From Trichosphaerium sp. ATCC 40318 (Eukaryota > Discosea > Flabellinia > Trichosidae): a stretch of 64,000 nucleotides of DNA. Location of the stretch: positions 62,001-126,000 of the forward strand of contig JALMLS010000173.1 in assembly GCA_038496445.1 (NCBI GenBank). Direction: 5' to 3'. The position numbers were made by a program, and so were the translations under genes. Each line of letters starts with the position of its first letter. Position 1 is the first letter of the stretch. Below the pieces are notes generated by a model. The model ran no database searches. It was not told the DNA's origin and saw only the letters and a list, made by a program, of their open reading frames with translations. Below are positions 10,423 through 20,110 of the stretch, in pieces.

Positions 10423-12571
10423 TTATAAATTTACCAGTCCTTCCTGTTTGTGAGAGCTTTGTGGGGGCTTGGCACTCAAAATCTTTGCCATGTGTGCAAG
10501 TAAGCTAAATTGTTTCAGAAAATCGTAATTAAAAATCTGTTTCAAAGTACCCATCAACACCCTCTCCTGTTGAAGCTGATACCTCTGTGAACGCGGTAAC
10601 CTGTAGATCTTCAAACTTGCATTGAACTTCCTCTGAAGTGATTGTTCGATCTACTCTATCAATCTTATTTGCACATACAATGGTGTGACAATCGGGCACA
10701 TTTTTTTGAAGCTCCCTCATCCAATAATCAGCTTCCTAAACTTGTTACACCAGTGGTAAAATGAAAACGGGATTTTGGATATAAATCCCACTAAATTCCT
10801 TTGTTTTAGGGATTTTTAAGGTAATTTGTGAAGAATTCTTATTTTTATTTTTTTTTATGGCAGGATTTTTGATAGAATTACCATAATATTCCCTTAAATA
10901 CGGAATTTTCAGAATTATTGTACAAAATCCACCAAATAATGTACTAATTTAGTTAGGGTTAGGGTTAGGGCTAGGGTTGAGGTTTATGAAAGTACAAATT
11001 AAGTTAGGGTTAGGGTTTAGTTTTATATTTGCAAAAAACCATCGACACCTTAGGTACATAGGTTTTTCTAGCAAACAATATCCACATGTTATTATTAAAG
11101 GTGAAAAAACCAATGGTACAGGTTAAAGTGCGTTAATCCAAAAAGTAACGGAGAACACGTTTTAGGTGGTTTGGAAAATCACTTAAACATAAATATCTCT
11201 TACTTATCTGTTTTAGGATGATTAAAGCATTGCAACAGCCTTATTACACCATTAAAGAATGTATTTAAAGCATTAACTCCAAGTACGTTGTTTTTAAAGC
11301 TTATTTCCACTTAATTTATCAAAAAACCCTACACGTTCTTAATTTAGCGTTTACAAACGCATTAATTATTGTTCAGGCTCTCAAAACCAAATGCGATCAA
11401 ATTGCTTCTTTCGTTTATGAAGACACGATGTATTTAACTTGTACGTATTATTTAGGATGTTTGTATTTTGTAATGATCAATAAATAAAATGACTTTGCAT
11501 TAAATCTGAACCAAAGTATTGAATAATATTTTGTGTAATTTATAAAGTATTTTTTATTGAAATCTACAAAAAATACATTAAGAAATGCTATAAAGAATAC
11601 ATAGAGAATTCTATATAAAATACATATGCAATTCCAAAAGTAATACTTTAAGAATTCTATGAGTAATACTTACGGAATTTCATATAAATTCAATGGGAAT
11701 TAAGGAAGAGTTTTTCCGTCTACTTTTCCCATAGGAAAACAGGGTGGATTACTTAAAAATTCCCATTTCTTACTACTGACTTTTCCTTCTGTGAAAACCA
11801 CTCTGGTGACAACAAATAAATTCTCTTACTTCGAGTGACTCTGCATTGGTCACATCATATACAATAAGGGCAAGGTCTGCGTTTCTAGCGTATTGGTTAA
11901 CAAGAGGAACAAATTAATTTTATTCAAATTCCCACGCGTTGATAAGGCTCATTTTATAAGCGAAATAAAACACAAGCTCATGCTATGAGGTTGGGAAAAA
12001 AAAGTCGGATTTGAACTACAGTCGAACTGTAGCTTTAATTTTTTACACCAGCAATTTGTATGGCGCACCTGTAGTACATAGGTACGATAGCCTTGTATTG
12101 CTCGTGACCTAGGATATTTTGTTAGATTGAATCCAAGTTGTACATTTTCAAACCATTTGTGTCCCTGGTGGAATAAGATTAGTGTAATGAAACAAAATAG
12201 ACTTGCATACCATATTTCTAGACCTATCTGTTTTCCTTCGTCTGTGACAAGGTCTTTCGTCATGAATGCAGCTCCAATTGTGGGTGCCTGGCCTAGTAAT
12301 TTGAGACTTTGTTTTTGACATATGATTGGTGTACGTTCATCAAATGTGTTTCTCATTATGCGCACGCCAAGCTACAAATGAGTTAGATGTTTGAACACGT
12401 GGCTTGATTTTATGTACGCTAGTTTTCCCTTAAAACAAGGTTAGTGTAAATATTAACAGTTTATAAAACCGTACCCACAGCTGTAAACCCAAGAACTACA
12501 ACTTTGTATTTTGCAAGCTTTTTTGCTAGTGGCTTTTCTACAGTATTAGTCAAACAACACGAGGTGCTCAT
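10423..12571 (-). CDS. Rab5-like small GTPase with an 11-nt microexon; possibly decaying
   Basis: Exons that close in phase: 12571-12475 (MSTSCC start, strand beta-1, GFTAVG), 12428-12418 (11 nt, completing the P-loop GKTS), 12371-12335, 12292-12211 (PTIGAAFMTKDLV), then about 11910-11830 (ARNADLALIVYDVTNAESLE), 10735-10551 (ANKIDRVD, EVSASTGEGVDG) and 10504-10423. The order P-loop, TIGAAF, YDVT, NKxD and SA matches Rab5/Rab22-type GTPases. The WDTAGQERY segment is the weak point: the best candidate (from about 12166) reads WDTNGLKMY, and its join to the next exon is not clean. No Cys is found at the C-terminus (ending GLVNL). The intron at 11829-10736 is over 1 kb, far larger than others here, because it holds an insert. 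I regard it as a real gene that may be losing function. Confidence 0.55.
10741..11822. mobile_element. Insert within an intron, AATTCC-word-rich, with internal TTAGGG repeats
   Basis: This sequence fills almost the whole oversized intron of the Rab5-like gene. Its ends are imperfect inverted repeats: TTGTTACACCAGTGGT near 10742 against the reverse complement of ACCACTCTGGTGACAACAA near 11800. The interior is filled with short words such as GGAATT, AATTCC, GGGATTT and AAATCCC. No transposase frame is seen. I infer a non-autonomous DNA transposon; no clear target-site duplication was found. Confidence 0.4.
10953..11020 (+). repeat. Interstitial telomere-type repeats (TTAGGG)
   Basis: Three perfect TTAGGG units plus degenerate ones (CTAGGG, TTGAGG) start at 10953. 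A second short run (two units and TTTAG) follows at 11004-11020. Each run is preceded by a similar GTAC-AATT-AAGT segment, so the whole unit is tandemly duplicated. The location is inside an intron, not at a chromosome end. Confidence 0.8.
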
Positions 12572-12793
12572 GTTATGTTTGTTTTTTTTTGTTTATTGAA
12601 TTTACAGGAACTTTTCTTCAGTCATATTTTGAGCCTTGTGCGTTCAGATGAAAGAAATTGGTGTTTCTTTTGTACCAACACAGAGCAACATAACATAAAC
12701 TGAGCAAAAATATAGGAGTATTTGATAGTTCCTTTCATTGAAAAAAACAAAGTGTAAGGAACCAACTACAAAAACAACAAAGAATGATGTAAT

Positions 12794-12884
12794 TGTAACA
12801 GCGGTCAAACCAATTAAATAAATAAATCACGTGGACTTACAATAAGACGACTTGTTATCTTTATCCCTAACCGACCCTTTAACA
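12794..12884 (+). repeat. 5' LTR (91 bp)
   Basis: Begins TGTAACAGCGG and ends TTTAACA. It matches 19839-19929 except for one C/T difference near the 3' end. It contains TCACGTGG. Confidence 0.9.
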
Positions 12885-12901
12885 TTGGCGACACGACTGA
12901 G
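12885..12901 (+). promoter_or_regulatory. Retroelement primer-binding site
   Basis: TTGGCGACACGACTGAG follows the LTR immediately. TGG at or near the start pairs with the CCA end of a tRNA; which tRNA was not determined. Confidence 0.6.
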
Positions 12902-13010
12902 ATTTAAACCGGCACGCTAAAAAGGAAATTATACACTACAAAAACGAAAATATTTTTCTCAAAACTGAGAAGAAACACGAAAAAACACGGAGACACGCAG
13001 AACAGACACT

Positions 13011-16000
13011 ATGGCGGAATTAAAGCATGACTATCACAAATATATCCCTTACCTTAAGAAACAACAAAACGGTGATTGGATTGGCGAGTGGAAAGGAAAG
13101 AAGAGTATTGGCGATGCGAAGATTGGATACGCAAAGAAACAACTCAAATTTTCTGGTTTGCTCAAAGACCTTCCTTATTTCCTAAACGAAGTCAAGAGGA
13201 TAGCTGTAGACGCACAACTAAGCAAGACAGCATATACAATCTTTCTTCAAAGCAACCTACCCTCCATGGCTGCTGATGAGCTCGAAGACGTTGAGAACAC
13301 ACCCACCGCGTATGTTAAACATCTCTGTGACCAAACCTTCACTCCAGAAAGACTACGGACCCTCAACAAGAGTTTTAACCGAGCAGAGATGGCAAGGAAC
13401 GAAGAAGTAAAAGCGTGGCTCAAAAGGGTCATTATCTACGGCAAAATATTGGAGAAGACACCTTTCGAATTGGCGATGAAATTTCGGGAAGGATTACCAA
13501 AATATTTGGATCGCGCTATCAGATTCGCCACGCAGAGCAAGACGGCCCAGGAGCTCCAGAAGTACACTGCTTACGACTATGCGAAGATAGCCATCGAGAA
13601 CAGCAACCTAGAAGACATAGATGATGTAGACTCGGCTTTCCTTAATGCTCTGGACTACAAACAGAAGGATTTTGATTCACGAAAACAAACTGGAGAAAGA
13701 AATGATTGGTACCCTAACAAGAGACCCAGACAATATGCAGGACACCAACAGCTTAATTATGGACCAGAGAACGCGATATACTCTCAAACCGGTGACTTCA
13801 AGTATTGGTATGAGCCCAAGACCAATATCAGGTGTGTCCTCAATCTTGAGAATGGTTTCATTAGAAGATACATCGAGGGAACAGAAATTTGTGGCTACTG
13901 CCATAAACCAGGACACATTGCCGCCAAATGCTGGCACAGGCCTTCTCAACCTTACCAACACAAAGGTAAAGGTAAAGGATACAGGAACCGAGGAAGAGGA
14001 CAAGGTAGAGGATACTACAATCAAAATCAATATAACAATAGGACCAACAAAGGAAAAAATTACCCAAGACCAAAAGCTAGAGGATACCAACCTACTCCTA
14101 CCTACCCACCTCCAAGGAACTATCACCCGGACCAACAGGAACAACAGGACCCAAGACCAAAACCTACCAACAACAACTCTTACCCTCCGCCAGAGTTAAA
14201 TGTACTGGACCAAAAACAGGACCAAGTCAATGAAAATGATATTGACTTAAATAAAATTGTTTTTAATTACTCTGTTCCTTTGAGTAAGACCAGGACCCAA
14301 TGCCAGGACCTACAAGACCCATCTCAGGACCCAAACAGGCCCTTTTCTTTACTAACCAATAGCTCAGGACTTACGGACACCAACACATGGGAATGTCTTG
14401 TCATTAACCAAGTAGATAAAAATAATCGAAAAAACTCAAACTTTGTTACTTTTTGTGGTGAAGAATTTAACTTTATTAATGAAGACCAGGCGCCTAACAA
14501 ACCTGAGATAAGTTACAGTATACTCAAGGCATCTTGTGTGATAGGAAACAACAAACTGGAGACTGTCTTTGATACTGGTGCTTCTGTTTCTTTGGTGGAC
14601 CTAAACGTTGTCAGAAATCTTAAGAAAATAAGTGAAGTTAAAAGAGAATATACCAGACCTTTATACACAGCGGACAACAAGATCATCAAGGTATATGGCA
14701 CTATTGTTCTTCTTGTTAAAGTTGGTGGTGTCACAATCTATCAAAGGATGTTAGTTATCAAGGACTTCAAGTTTGATGTACTATTGGGAATGGATTATAT
14801 GAACAAAAGTAAATGTGATATCAGTATGTCGAAGAAACAGATTATTGTTCAAGGAGGATTTCCTATACCTATACATACAATTAACAGAAGATACAAGAGC
14901 GACAACCTTCATGTTTTTACTTCAAATGACATAAAGCTATCGCCTTATGCTCAAACAGAGTTTAATGCTATAGTACCTCATGCTTATAATGGAATATCAG
15001 GATATGTCGATGGACATAAACAACTTATTGCTGAAGGAGTCTATGTTATTCATGAGTTGGTTAAACCTATAAAGAGAAGTGTTAGAGTGATGATTTTTAA
15101 TGGGACTAATAGACGGATTACATTACCTAAAGGTTATGACCTAGGTACCTTTGAACTTAAAGACCCTGAGGACACTATACATTCGCTGGAAGACAGCAAG
15201 GAAGAAGCACTAAAAGAAATTAACAAAATGTTTACTAAGAAAAGGACCGATGAAGAGATAAAGGAAATCTACAGGTTATTCAGGTTAGCGGATAAGAAGC
15301 TTTCAGACAAGCAGAAGATGATGGTAGCTATTCTTCATCATGAATACAAGGACCAGTTTAGTGAGAAGCTCGTACCAGGACCAACTATTACAGGACTAAA
15401 ACATGCAATTAATACTGAAGAAGGAAAAGGACCTATAGCTTTGGCTTACCGTTATATGACACCTATGAAAGCTAAGCTCATAAGACAAGAAGTAGAAAAG
15501 CTGCTGGAACAAGGGATCATCCGAGAATCTAACTCTCCTTGGGCCTCGCAAGTGGTGTTAGTACAAAAGAAAGATGGAAAATGGAGATTTTGTCTGGACT
15601 TCAGGGAACTAAATAAGATTACTAAGAAGGCTGTTCACCCTATACCACGGATCAATGAGATGCTGGACGCTACTGCATACGCTAAGTTCTTCTCTACCTA
15701 TGACCTTACAAGCAGTTACTTTCAAGTGGAGAATGAAGAAAGGGACATAGAAAAAACTGCTTTTTCAACAATTGATGGACACTTTGAATTTGTAAGAATG
15801 CCGATGGGACTCAAAAATGCTATGGCCACCTTTCAAAAGATGATGAACCTTACCATGAGTGGTCTTCTTTGGAAACTGTGTATGTGTTATGTCGATGATG
15901 TTATTATATTCTCCAGGAGCTTTACAGAACACCTCATACACACAAAATTAGTATTGGACAGGGTAAAAGAAAAAGGACTAAAACTAAAGGCAAGTACAGG

Positions 16001-16037
16001 GCTGAAACTCAACAAGGCATTTTTGGACAATGCCTAG
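13011..16037 (+). CDS. Retrotransposon Gag-Pol, 5' part (Gag, protease, RT), truncated by insertion
   Basis: A single open frame from ATG encodes Gag and Pol together, without a gag/pol frameshift. Gag covers about residues 1-290, ending in a CCHC zinc knuckle (CGYCHKPGHIAAKC, about 294-307) and a Q/N/P-rich linker. The aspartic protease has FDTGAS at about 519. The reverse transcriptase has LDFRELN and the YVDD active site at about 960. The natural frame ends at 15994-15996, where the TA-flanked insert begins; the last codons up to the stop at 16035-16037 are insert-derived. The frame on the far side of the insert lines up again when the insert and one TA are discounted. Confidence 0.92.
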   Translation: MAELKHDYHKYIPYLKKQQNGDWIGEWKGKKSIGDAKIGYAKKQLKFSGLLKDLPYFLNEVKRIAVDAQLSKTAYTIFLQSNLPSMAADELEDVENTPTAYVKHLCDQTFTPERLRTLNKSFNRAEMARNEEVKAWLKRVIIYGKILEKTPFELAMKFREGLPKYLDRAIRFATQSKTAQELQKYTAYDYAKIAIENSNLEDIDDVDSAFLNALDYKQKDFDSRKQTGERNDWYPNKRPRQYAGHQQLNYGPENAIYSQTGDFKYWYEPKTNIRCVLNLENGFIRRYIEGTEICGYCHKPGHIAAKCWHRPSQPYQHKGKGKGYRNRGRGQGRGYYNQNQYNNRTNKGKNYPRPKARGYQPTPTYPPPRNYHPDQQEQQDPRPKPTNNNSYPPPELNVLDQKQDQVNENDIDLNKIVFNYSVPLSKTRTQCQDLQDPSQDPNRPFSLLTNSSGLTDTNTWECLVINQVDKNNRKNSNFVTFCGEEFNFINEDQAPNKPEISYSILKASCVIGNNKLETVFDTGASVSLVDLNVVRNLKKISEVKREYTRPLYTADNKIIKVYGTIVLLVKVGGVTIYQRMLVIKDFKFDVLLGMDYMNKSKCDISMSKKQIIVQGGFPIPIHTINRRYKSDNLHVFTSNDIKLSPYAQTEFNAIVPHAYNGISGYVDGHKQLIAEGVYVIHELVKPIKRSVRVMIFNGTNRRITLPKGYDLGTFELKDPEDTIHSLEDSKEEALKEINKMFTKKRTDEEIKEIYRLFRLADKKLSDKQKMMVAILHHEYKDQFSEKLVPGPTITGLKHAINTEEGKGPIALAYRYMTPMKAKLIRQEVEKLLEQGIIRESNSPWASQVVLVQKKDGKWRFCLDFRELNKITKKAVHPIPRINEMLDATAYAKFFSTYDLTSSYFQVENEERDIEKTAFSTIDGHFEFVRMPMGLKNAMATFQKMMNLTMSGLLWKLCMCYVDDVIIFSRSFTEHLIHTKLVLDRVKEKGLKLKASTGLKLNKAFLDNA

Positions 16038-17034
16038 GCATTTTCATCCAAATAATGCCTTATTTTTTACAAAAATGCCTAGTTTTTGCCTCATTCAAAA
16101 AGGCAAATACAGGGCAATGCCTTATTTTTTGCTCCAAAAATGCCTTATATTTGATGAAAAATGCTTGCATCTGGTACACAAGATTGCAATGGTTTTGCCT
16201 GCATATTTTAAGGAATTATGCCTTCAAATTAGGGCATAACTCATGCATCAATGCCTTATTTTGAAGGCAAAAAGAAAGCATTGTCATAGTCTACAGTGCC
16301 TAATAAACCAGGGCATTTTCAGGTAATAACACAACTATTTATTTTATAATACAGTACACATACAATACACAAAACTCCTAAGTCCACATTTGAAAAAACC
16401 TTAAAGAAAATATGAGATGGTGTAGAAAAAAAAAAAAAAAAAACTTACCTTGTAGTGTTAGAATTCCGCGGTCCTGGAAATATCGCGGAGTTCACTTCTA
16501 CTGCTGTTGTAGGTGAAATAGGGTGCTGCGGTTCGTTTGGCGGTGGTTTTGTCTAATTTCATCAATTACTAAGAGCGCTAGATGCCTATCTATATAAAAC
16601 GTCAGTAGGTGATGTGAAAAAAAAAGTGTAAAAGTTGTTTGTCTGTTACTTACCTTAAACCACTTCCTTAATGTGATCAGTCCTGTGATATAGTATAGGC
16701 AATGCCTTATATATGAATTAAAATACAAGGCATATATTGCTTAAAAAAATAAGGCATAATAAAGGCATAAAGTACTTGCAATATGGGGCATTACTTGATT
16801 TTATGCAATGCCAAAAAATGCAATACAAGGCATTACCTGATTTTATGCAATGCCAAAAGATGCCCAAAAATGCCTGGTATTAATGCCTTTTTGATGAAGG
16901 CATTGCCTTTTTGTAAAAATGCCTTATTTTATTGGGCAATGCCAAATGCAAATGCCTTGATTTTGCCATCTAATGCCAAATGTTAGGAATATGCATCATT
17001 TTTTAAGGCAATGCCTAGCTGAGTTTCAGCCCTG
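15997..17034. mobile_element. 1,038-bp non-autonomous DNA transposon inside the RT gene
   Basis: The ends are a perfect 15-bp inverted repeat, CAGGGCTGAAACTCA (15997-16011) and its complement (17020-17034), flanked by TA on both sides (15995-15996 and 17035-17036), as in Tc1/mariner-like elements. Both outer arms are packed with AAGGCATT/AATGCCTT words. The middle (about 16330-16680) is different: it contains a poly-A run and, on the minus strand, splice-like AGGTAAGT sites around a short frame at 16498-16728 that may be a relic of a captured or transposase exon. No intact transposase is present. Confidence 0.88.
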
Positions 17035-17036
17035 TA

Positions 17037-17854
17037 AATCAAATATATTTAATACCAGCGTACAATTCTTGGGCCACAGGATATCAGAACAAGGAGTACT
17101 ACCTAAGACATCTACAATCGAAGAAATCAGGAATATGAGAGAGCCTAACGGATTAGAAAGATTTTTAAATGTTACCAACCACTATAGAAGGTTTATACAG
17201 GACTATGCTCGGATTACAGAACCTCTACAGAAACTAAGGAGACAAGGAGTTAAATGGACATGGGAACAACCGCAGATAGAAGCTTACAAGGCATTGAAGG
17301 CAGCATTTACCACTCCACCAGTCCTCAAGCATCCAAACTTTAATGAAAGATTTGAACTTCATGTCGATGCATCTAACTATGCTTGTGGAGCTGTGCTAAG
17401 TCAAAAGGATGAGTCAGGAAAGGAACAACCGATTGCATACTTCTCAAAAGCTTTTTCAGAAACACAAAGGAGTTATCATACCACTGAAAGAGAGTTACTG
17501 GGCATCAAACTGGCACTGGAATATTTTAAGAATTATCTGGCCTATTCAAAATTTAAACTCACGGTATATACAGATCATAAACCACTAACATACCTAACAA
17601 AGATTAACTCTGTGAGACCAGTTATTGCAAGGATCATACTCACCATACAACAATTCGATTTTGAGCTAGTATACAAACCAGGAAAGCTTCATGTGGTACC
17701 TGATGCTCTATCAAGGACACCATTTGCTACAAAACAGGTCAATTTGATTAAGATAGGAAAGGAAGACTACAAAATTAAAGGAACGAACCAAGGATATGTG
17801 GACTGGAACAAGGAACAAAAAGCAGATAGACAGCAACTTACATCGAATATTTAA
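17037..17854 (+). pseudogene. Retrotransposon Pol, RT end and RNase H fragment
   Basis: The frame resumes after the insert with the end of RT (VQFLGH, HYRRFI) and then RNase H (HVDASNYACGAVLS, TERELLGIKLALEYF, YTDHKPLTYL). It ends at TAA 17852-17854. The integrase frame is open from 17830, so one base-frame change (-1 or +2) lies between 17830 and 17854. That could be a mutation or a frameshift site; I see no clear slippery heptamer, so mutation is likelier. Confidence 0.85.
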
Positions 17855-19635
17855 CGTCAGGAAAGATTAATCAGGTCATAAAGAACTCAGATAAGTTTAA
17901 AAAGTCTTTATTCTATACAAGAGTAAGAGAACTTCGACTGAATGATGATGGAGTATTATATAGACGTACAGTACAACCGGATGGACAAGAAAGTTACCAA
18001 GTATATGTCCCTAATAATATAAATGTGAAAAGAGAAATATTCAGGCAAGGACATGATGCACCTTTAGCAGGACACTCAGGATTCGAAAAAACGTACCACA
18101 GGATAAAACAAAGATTTTACTGGCCAGGAATGTTTACAGAAACGAAGGAATGGTGTGAGTCATGCCCATCATGCCAAAGAACTAAAACACCGAGATTAAG
18201 AAAAGCAGGATTAATGGGAGAAAATTTTAATGTTGGAGTACCTTTTGGACTAGTCACTATGGATATCGTTGGACCACTCAACAGGACACCTAGAGGAAAC
18301 ACTTACCTGTTAGTGATAAATGACAACTTCACTAAATGGGTAGAAGCTTTTGCTATGCCGGATCAGGAGGCTTTGACCATTGCCAAACTATTTGTGGACC
18401 AATGGTGTTTCAGATACGGAATTCCTAAGAAAGTGTTAACAGATCAGGGAGCTAACTTTACTGGAGAAATTATGAAGCAAGTCTATGATCTACTACACAT
18501 AGACAAGCGACAAACATCAGCGTACCATGCTCAAACTGATGGACAGACAGAGAGATTCAATCATACCTTAATAGAAATGATAAGACATTTTGTAAATGAA
18601 GATCAGGATAACTGGGATGTATGGATCAACCCTTCTCTTTTCGCGTACCGTACAGCTGTTCATTCCACTACCAAGTATGAACCCTACAGGCTATTATTCG
18701 GAACAAGACCTAGGTTACCATTAGATGAACTGGTAGGACAAGAAAACATTTTAGAAAATAAGTATAATATGACGGACTGGGCTGAAACAATCGCACATAG
18801 ACTAAGAGCTGTACATGAATTAGCTAAGAAGAATATAATGGCACAGAAAAGGAAACAAGCTAAATATTATAATGAAAAAAGAAGAGAGATAGATTACGAA
18901 CTGGGACAAAAAGTTTGGTTATACGTACCTTATGTCAGAGAAGGAGAAAAGAAAAAATTGACTCAGAAATGGAAAGGACCTTACGAGATATTAGAAAGGA
19001 TTGGAAGTGTTAACTACCGGCTGGACATACCTAAAGGAAGCAAATTAAACCCTGTAGTTCATGTGGAGAGGATGAAACCTTTCATTGATTCATACCTAAG
19101 GCCTACTGAAGATATTGATGTGGACCTAAGAAATATTTATACAGAGACGGCAGAAAGAGGACTTTCAGAATTAGAATCAAGTGAAGATGGAAGTGGAGAA
19201 TATATACCTGGACCTGTGATGGATGGAACCAAGTCTATGCGAGATGCTAGAACAATAGCTAATAAGATAAGGGAAGAAAGTAACAAACCACAAAGAATGG
19301 AAATCGATGGAGAAGAAGAAAATAATACAAACCTGCGAAGAAGTAAAAGAGGAAATAAAACCACGAGAACGTCAAGGCTAAAAGAACTGATCCAAAGTAC
19401 CTACAAGGTAATGGAGAAGTTAGGATTGGACAAATCAAAGGAGGCGCTAAAAGATTTATTGGGAATAGGATCAAGATTTATTAGATCAGGCACCAGGAGT
19501 AAGGATTTAGAAAATGAGATTTCGTACCAGGCAGGATGTGGTCTTCTACAGTTGAAAGAATGGGTTGGAGAAATGCTGGATAACTTCGATAATGAATTTA
19601 AAGAAGAACAACTACTGGCTATAAGCGACTGGTAA
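17830..19635 (+). CDS. Retrotransposon integrase domain
   Basis: The frame is open from 17830; the first internal Met is at 18025. It has the HHCC zinc region (GHSGFEKTYHRIKQRFYWPG, then CESCPSCQ), and the D,D35E core: MDIVGP, LTDQGANF and DGQTERFNH. These are followed by an SH3-like/GPY segment (KWKGPYEILER, VVHVERMKPF). The tail is long, charged and rich in Arg/Lys/Ser, with no chromodomain that I can see. Expressed alone it would lack a start near 17830, so it belongs to the Pol polyprotein. Confidence 0.88.
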   Translation, partial: TATYIEYLTSGKINQVIKNSDKFKKSLFYTRVRELRLNDDGVLYRRTVQPDGQESYQVYVPNNINVKREIFRQGHDAPLAGHSGFEKTYHRIKQRFYWPGMFTETKEWCESCPSCQRTKTPRLRKAGLMGENFNVGVPFGLVTMDIVGPLNRTPRGNTYLLVINDNFTKWVEAFAMPDQEALTIAKLFVDQWCFRYGIPKKVLTDQGANFTGEIMKQVYDLLHIDKRQTSAYHAQTDGQTERFNHTLIEMIRHFVNEDQDNWDVWINPSLFAYRTAVHSTTKYEPYRLLFGTRPRLPLDELVGQENILENKYNMTDWAETIAHRLRAVHELAKKNIMAQKRKQAKYYNEKRREIDYELGQKVWLYVPYVREGEKKKLTQKWKGPYEILERIGSVNYRLDIPKGSKLNPVVHVERMKPFIDSYLRPTEDIDVDLRNIYTETAERGLSELESSEDGSGEYIPGPVMDGTKSMRDARTIANKIREESNKPQRMEIDGEEENNTNLRRSKRGNKTTRTSRLKELIQSTYKVMEKLGLDKSKEALKDLLGIGSRFIRSGTRSKDLENEISYQAGCGLLQLKEWVGEMLDNFDNEFKEEQLLAISDW

Positions 19636-19838
19636 CAAACGCGTTTAAAGAAAAGCGAAGATTTGTAATTTAATTACGTACCGACGCTAAAACAGGATCG
19701 AGGATGGTTATTAAGGCTAAACGATGCGATAAAAATTATTAACGGTTTTGATTACAAAAATACAGACTATAAACGTACCTGGATCAAAGGAGATGATTTA
19801 TAAGACGAGGGCGTCTTATCTGGGGTCCCTGGGAGATA

Positions 19839-19929
19839 TGTAACAGCGGTCAAACCAATTAAATAAATAAATCACGTGGACTTACAATAAGACGACTTGT
19901 TATCTTTATCCCTAACCGACCTTTTAACA
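19839..19929 (+). repeat. 3' LTR (91 bp)
   Basis: Copy of 12794-12884 with one base difference. The preceding GGGGTCCCTGGGAGATA is the likely polypurine-type second-strand primer region. TAAT follows. Confidence 0.9.
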
Positions 19930-20110
19930 TAATTAGTGCTTTATAAGTAAACAAAGGACGAAAGTTTGACAAAAAAAAGTTGAACTAAGAACAGAAAATA
20001 AACAGACAAACACAAACAATTGGTTCTTTTTGTCCATGGAAAAGAGTGTGGAACTAAATACTAATAAATAGTACAGCAGTTTTTCTTACACCAACAATTG
20101 AATTACTCAC

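Larger units (their letters stand above)
12794..19929 (+). mobile_element. Ty3/gypsy LTR retrotransposon with very short LTRs, interrupted
   Basis: Two direct repeats of 91 bp bound the element (12794-12884 and 19839-19929), begin TG, end CA and differ at one base by my comparison. A 4-bp TAAT flanks both sides as the likely target-site duplication. Directly after the 5' LTR, TTGGCGACACGACTGAG looks like a tRNA primer-binding site. The domain order is gag with zinc knuckle, protease, reverse transcriptase, RNase H, integrase, which is the Ty3/gypsy order. The reverse transcriptase is broken by a 1,038-bp insert and there is one more frame change before integrase, so this copy is non-autonomous. 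The near-identical LTRs imply recent insertion. Confidence 0.93.

Noticed and set aside
13677-14144. 155-codon antisense frame in the retrotransposon
   Set aside because: Opposite to the conserved Gag zinc-knuckle region; no domain, explained by codon bias of the sense frame.
15997-17034. hAT-type transposon (CAGGG ends)
   Set aside because: The flanks show a TA duplication, not the 8-bp duplication typical of hAT.
17830-17854. Programmed -1 frameshift between RNase H and integrase
   Set aside because: I see no X-XXY-YYZ heptamer or following stem at the site, and Ty3/gypsy elements normally shift between gag and pol. Kept only as a possibility in the findings.
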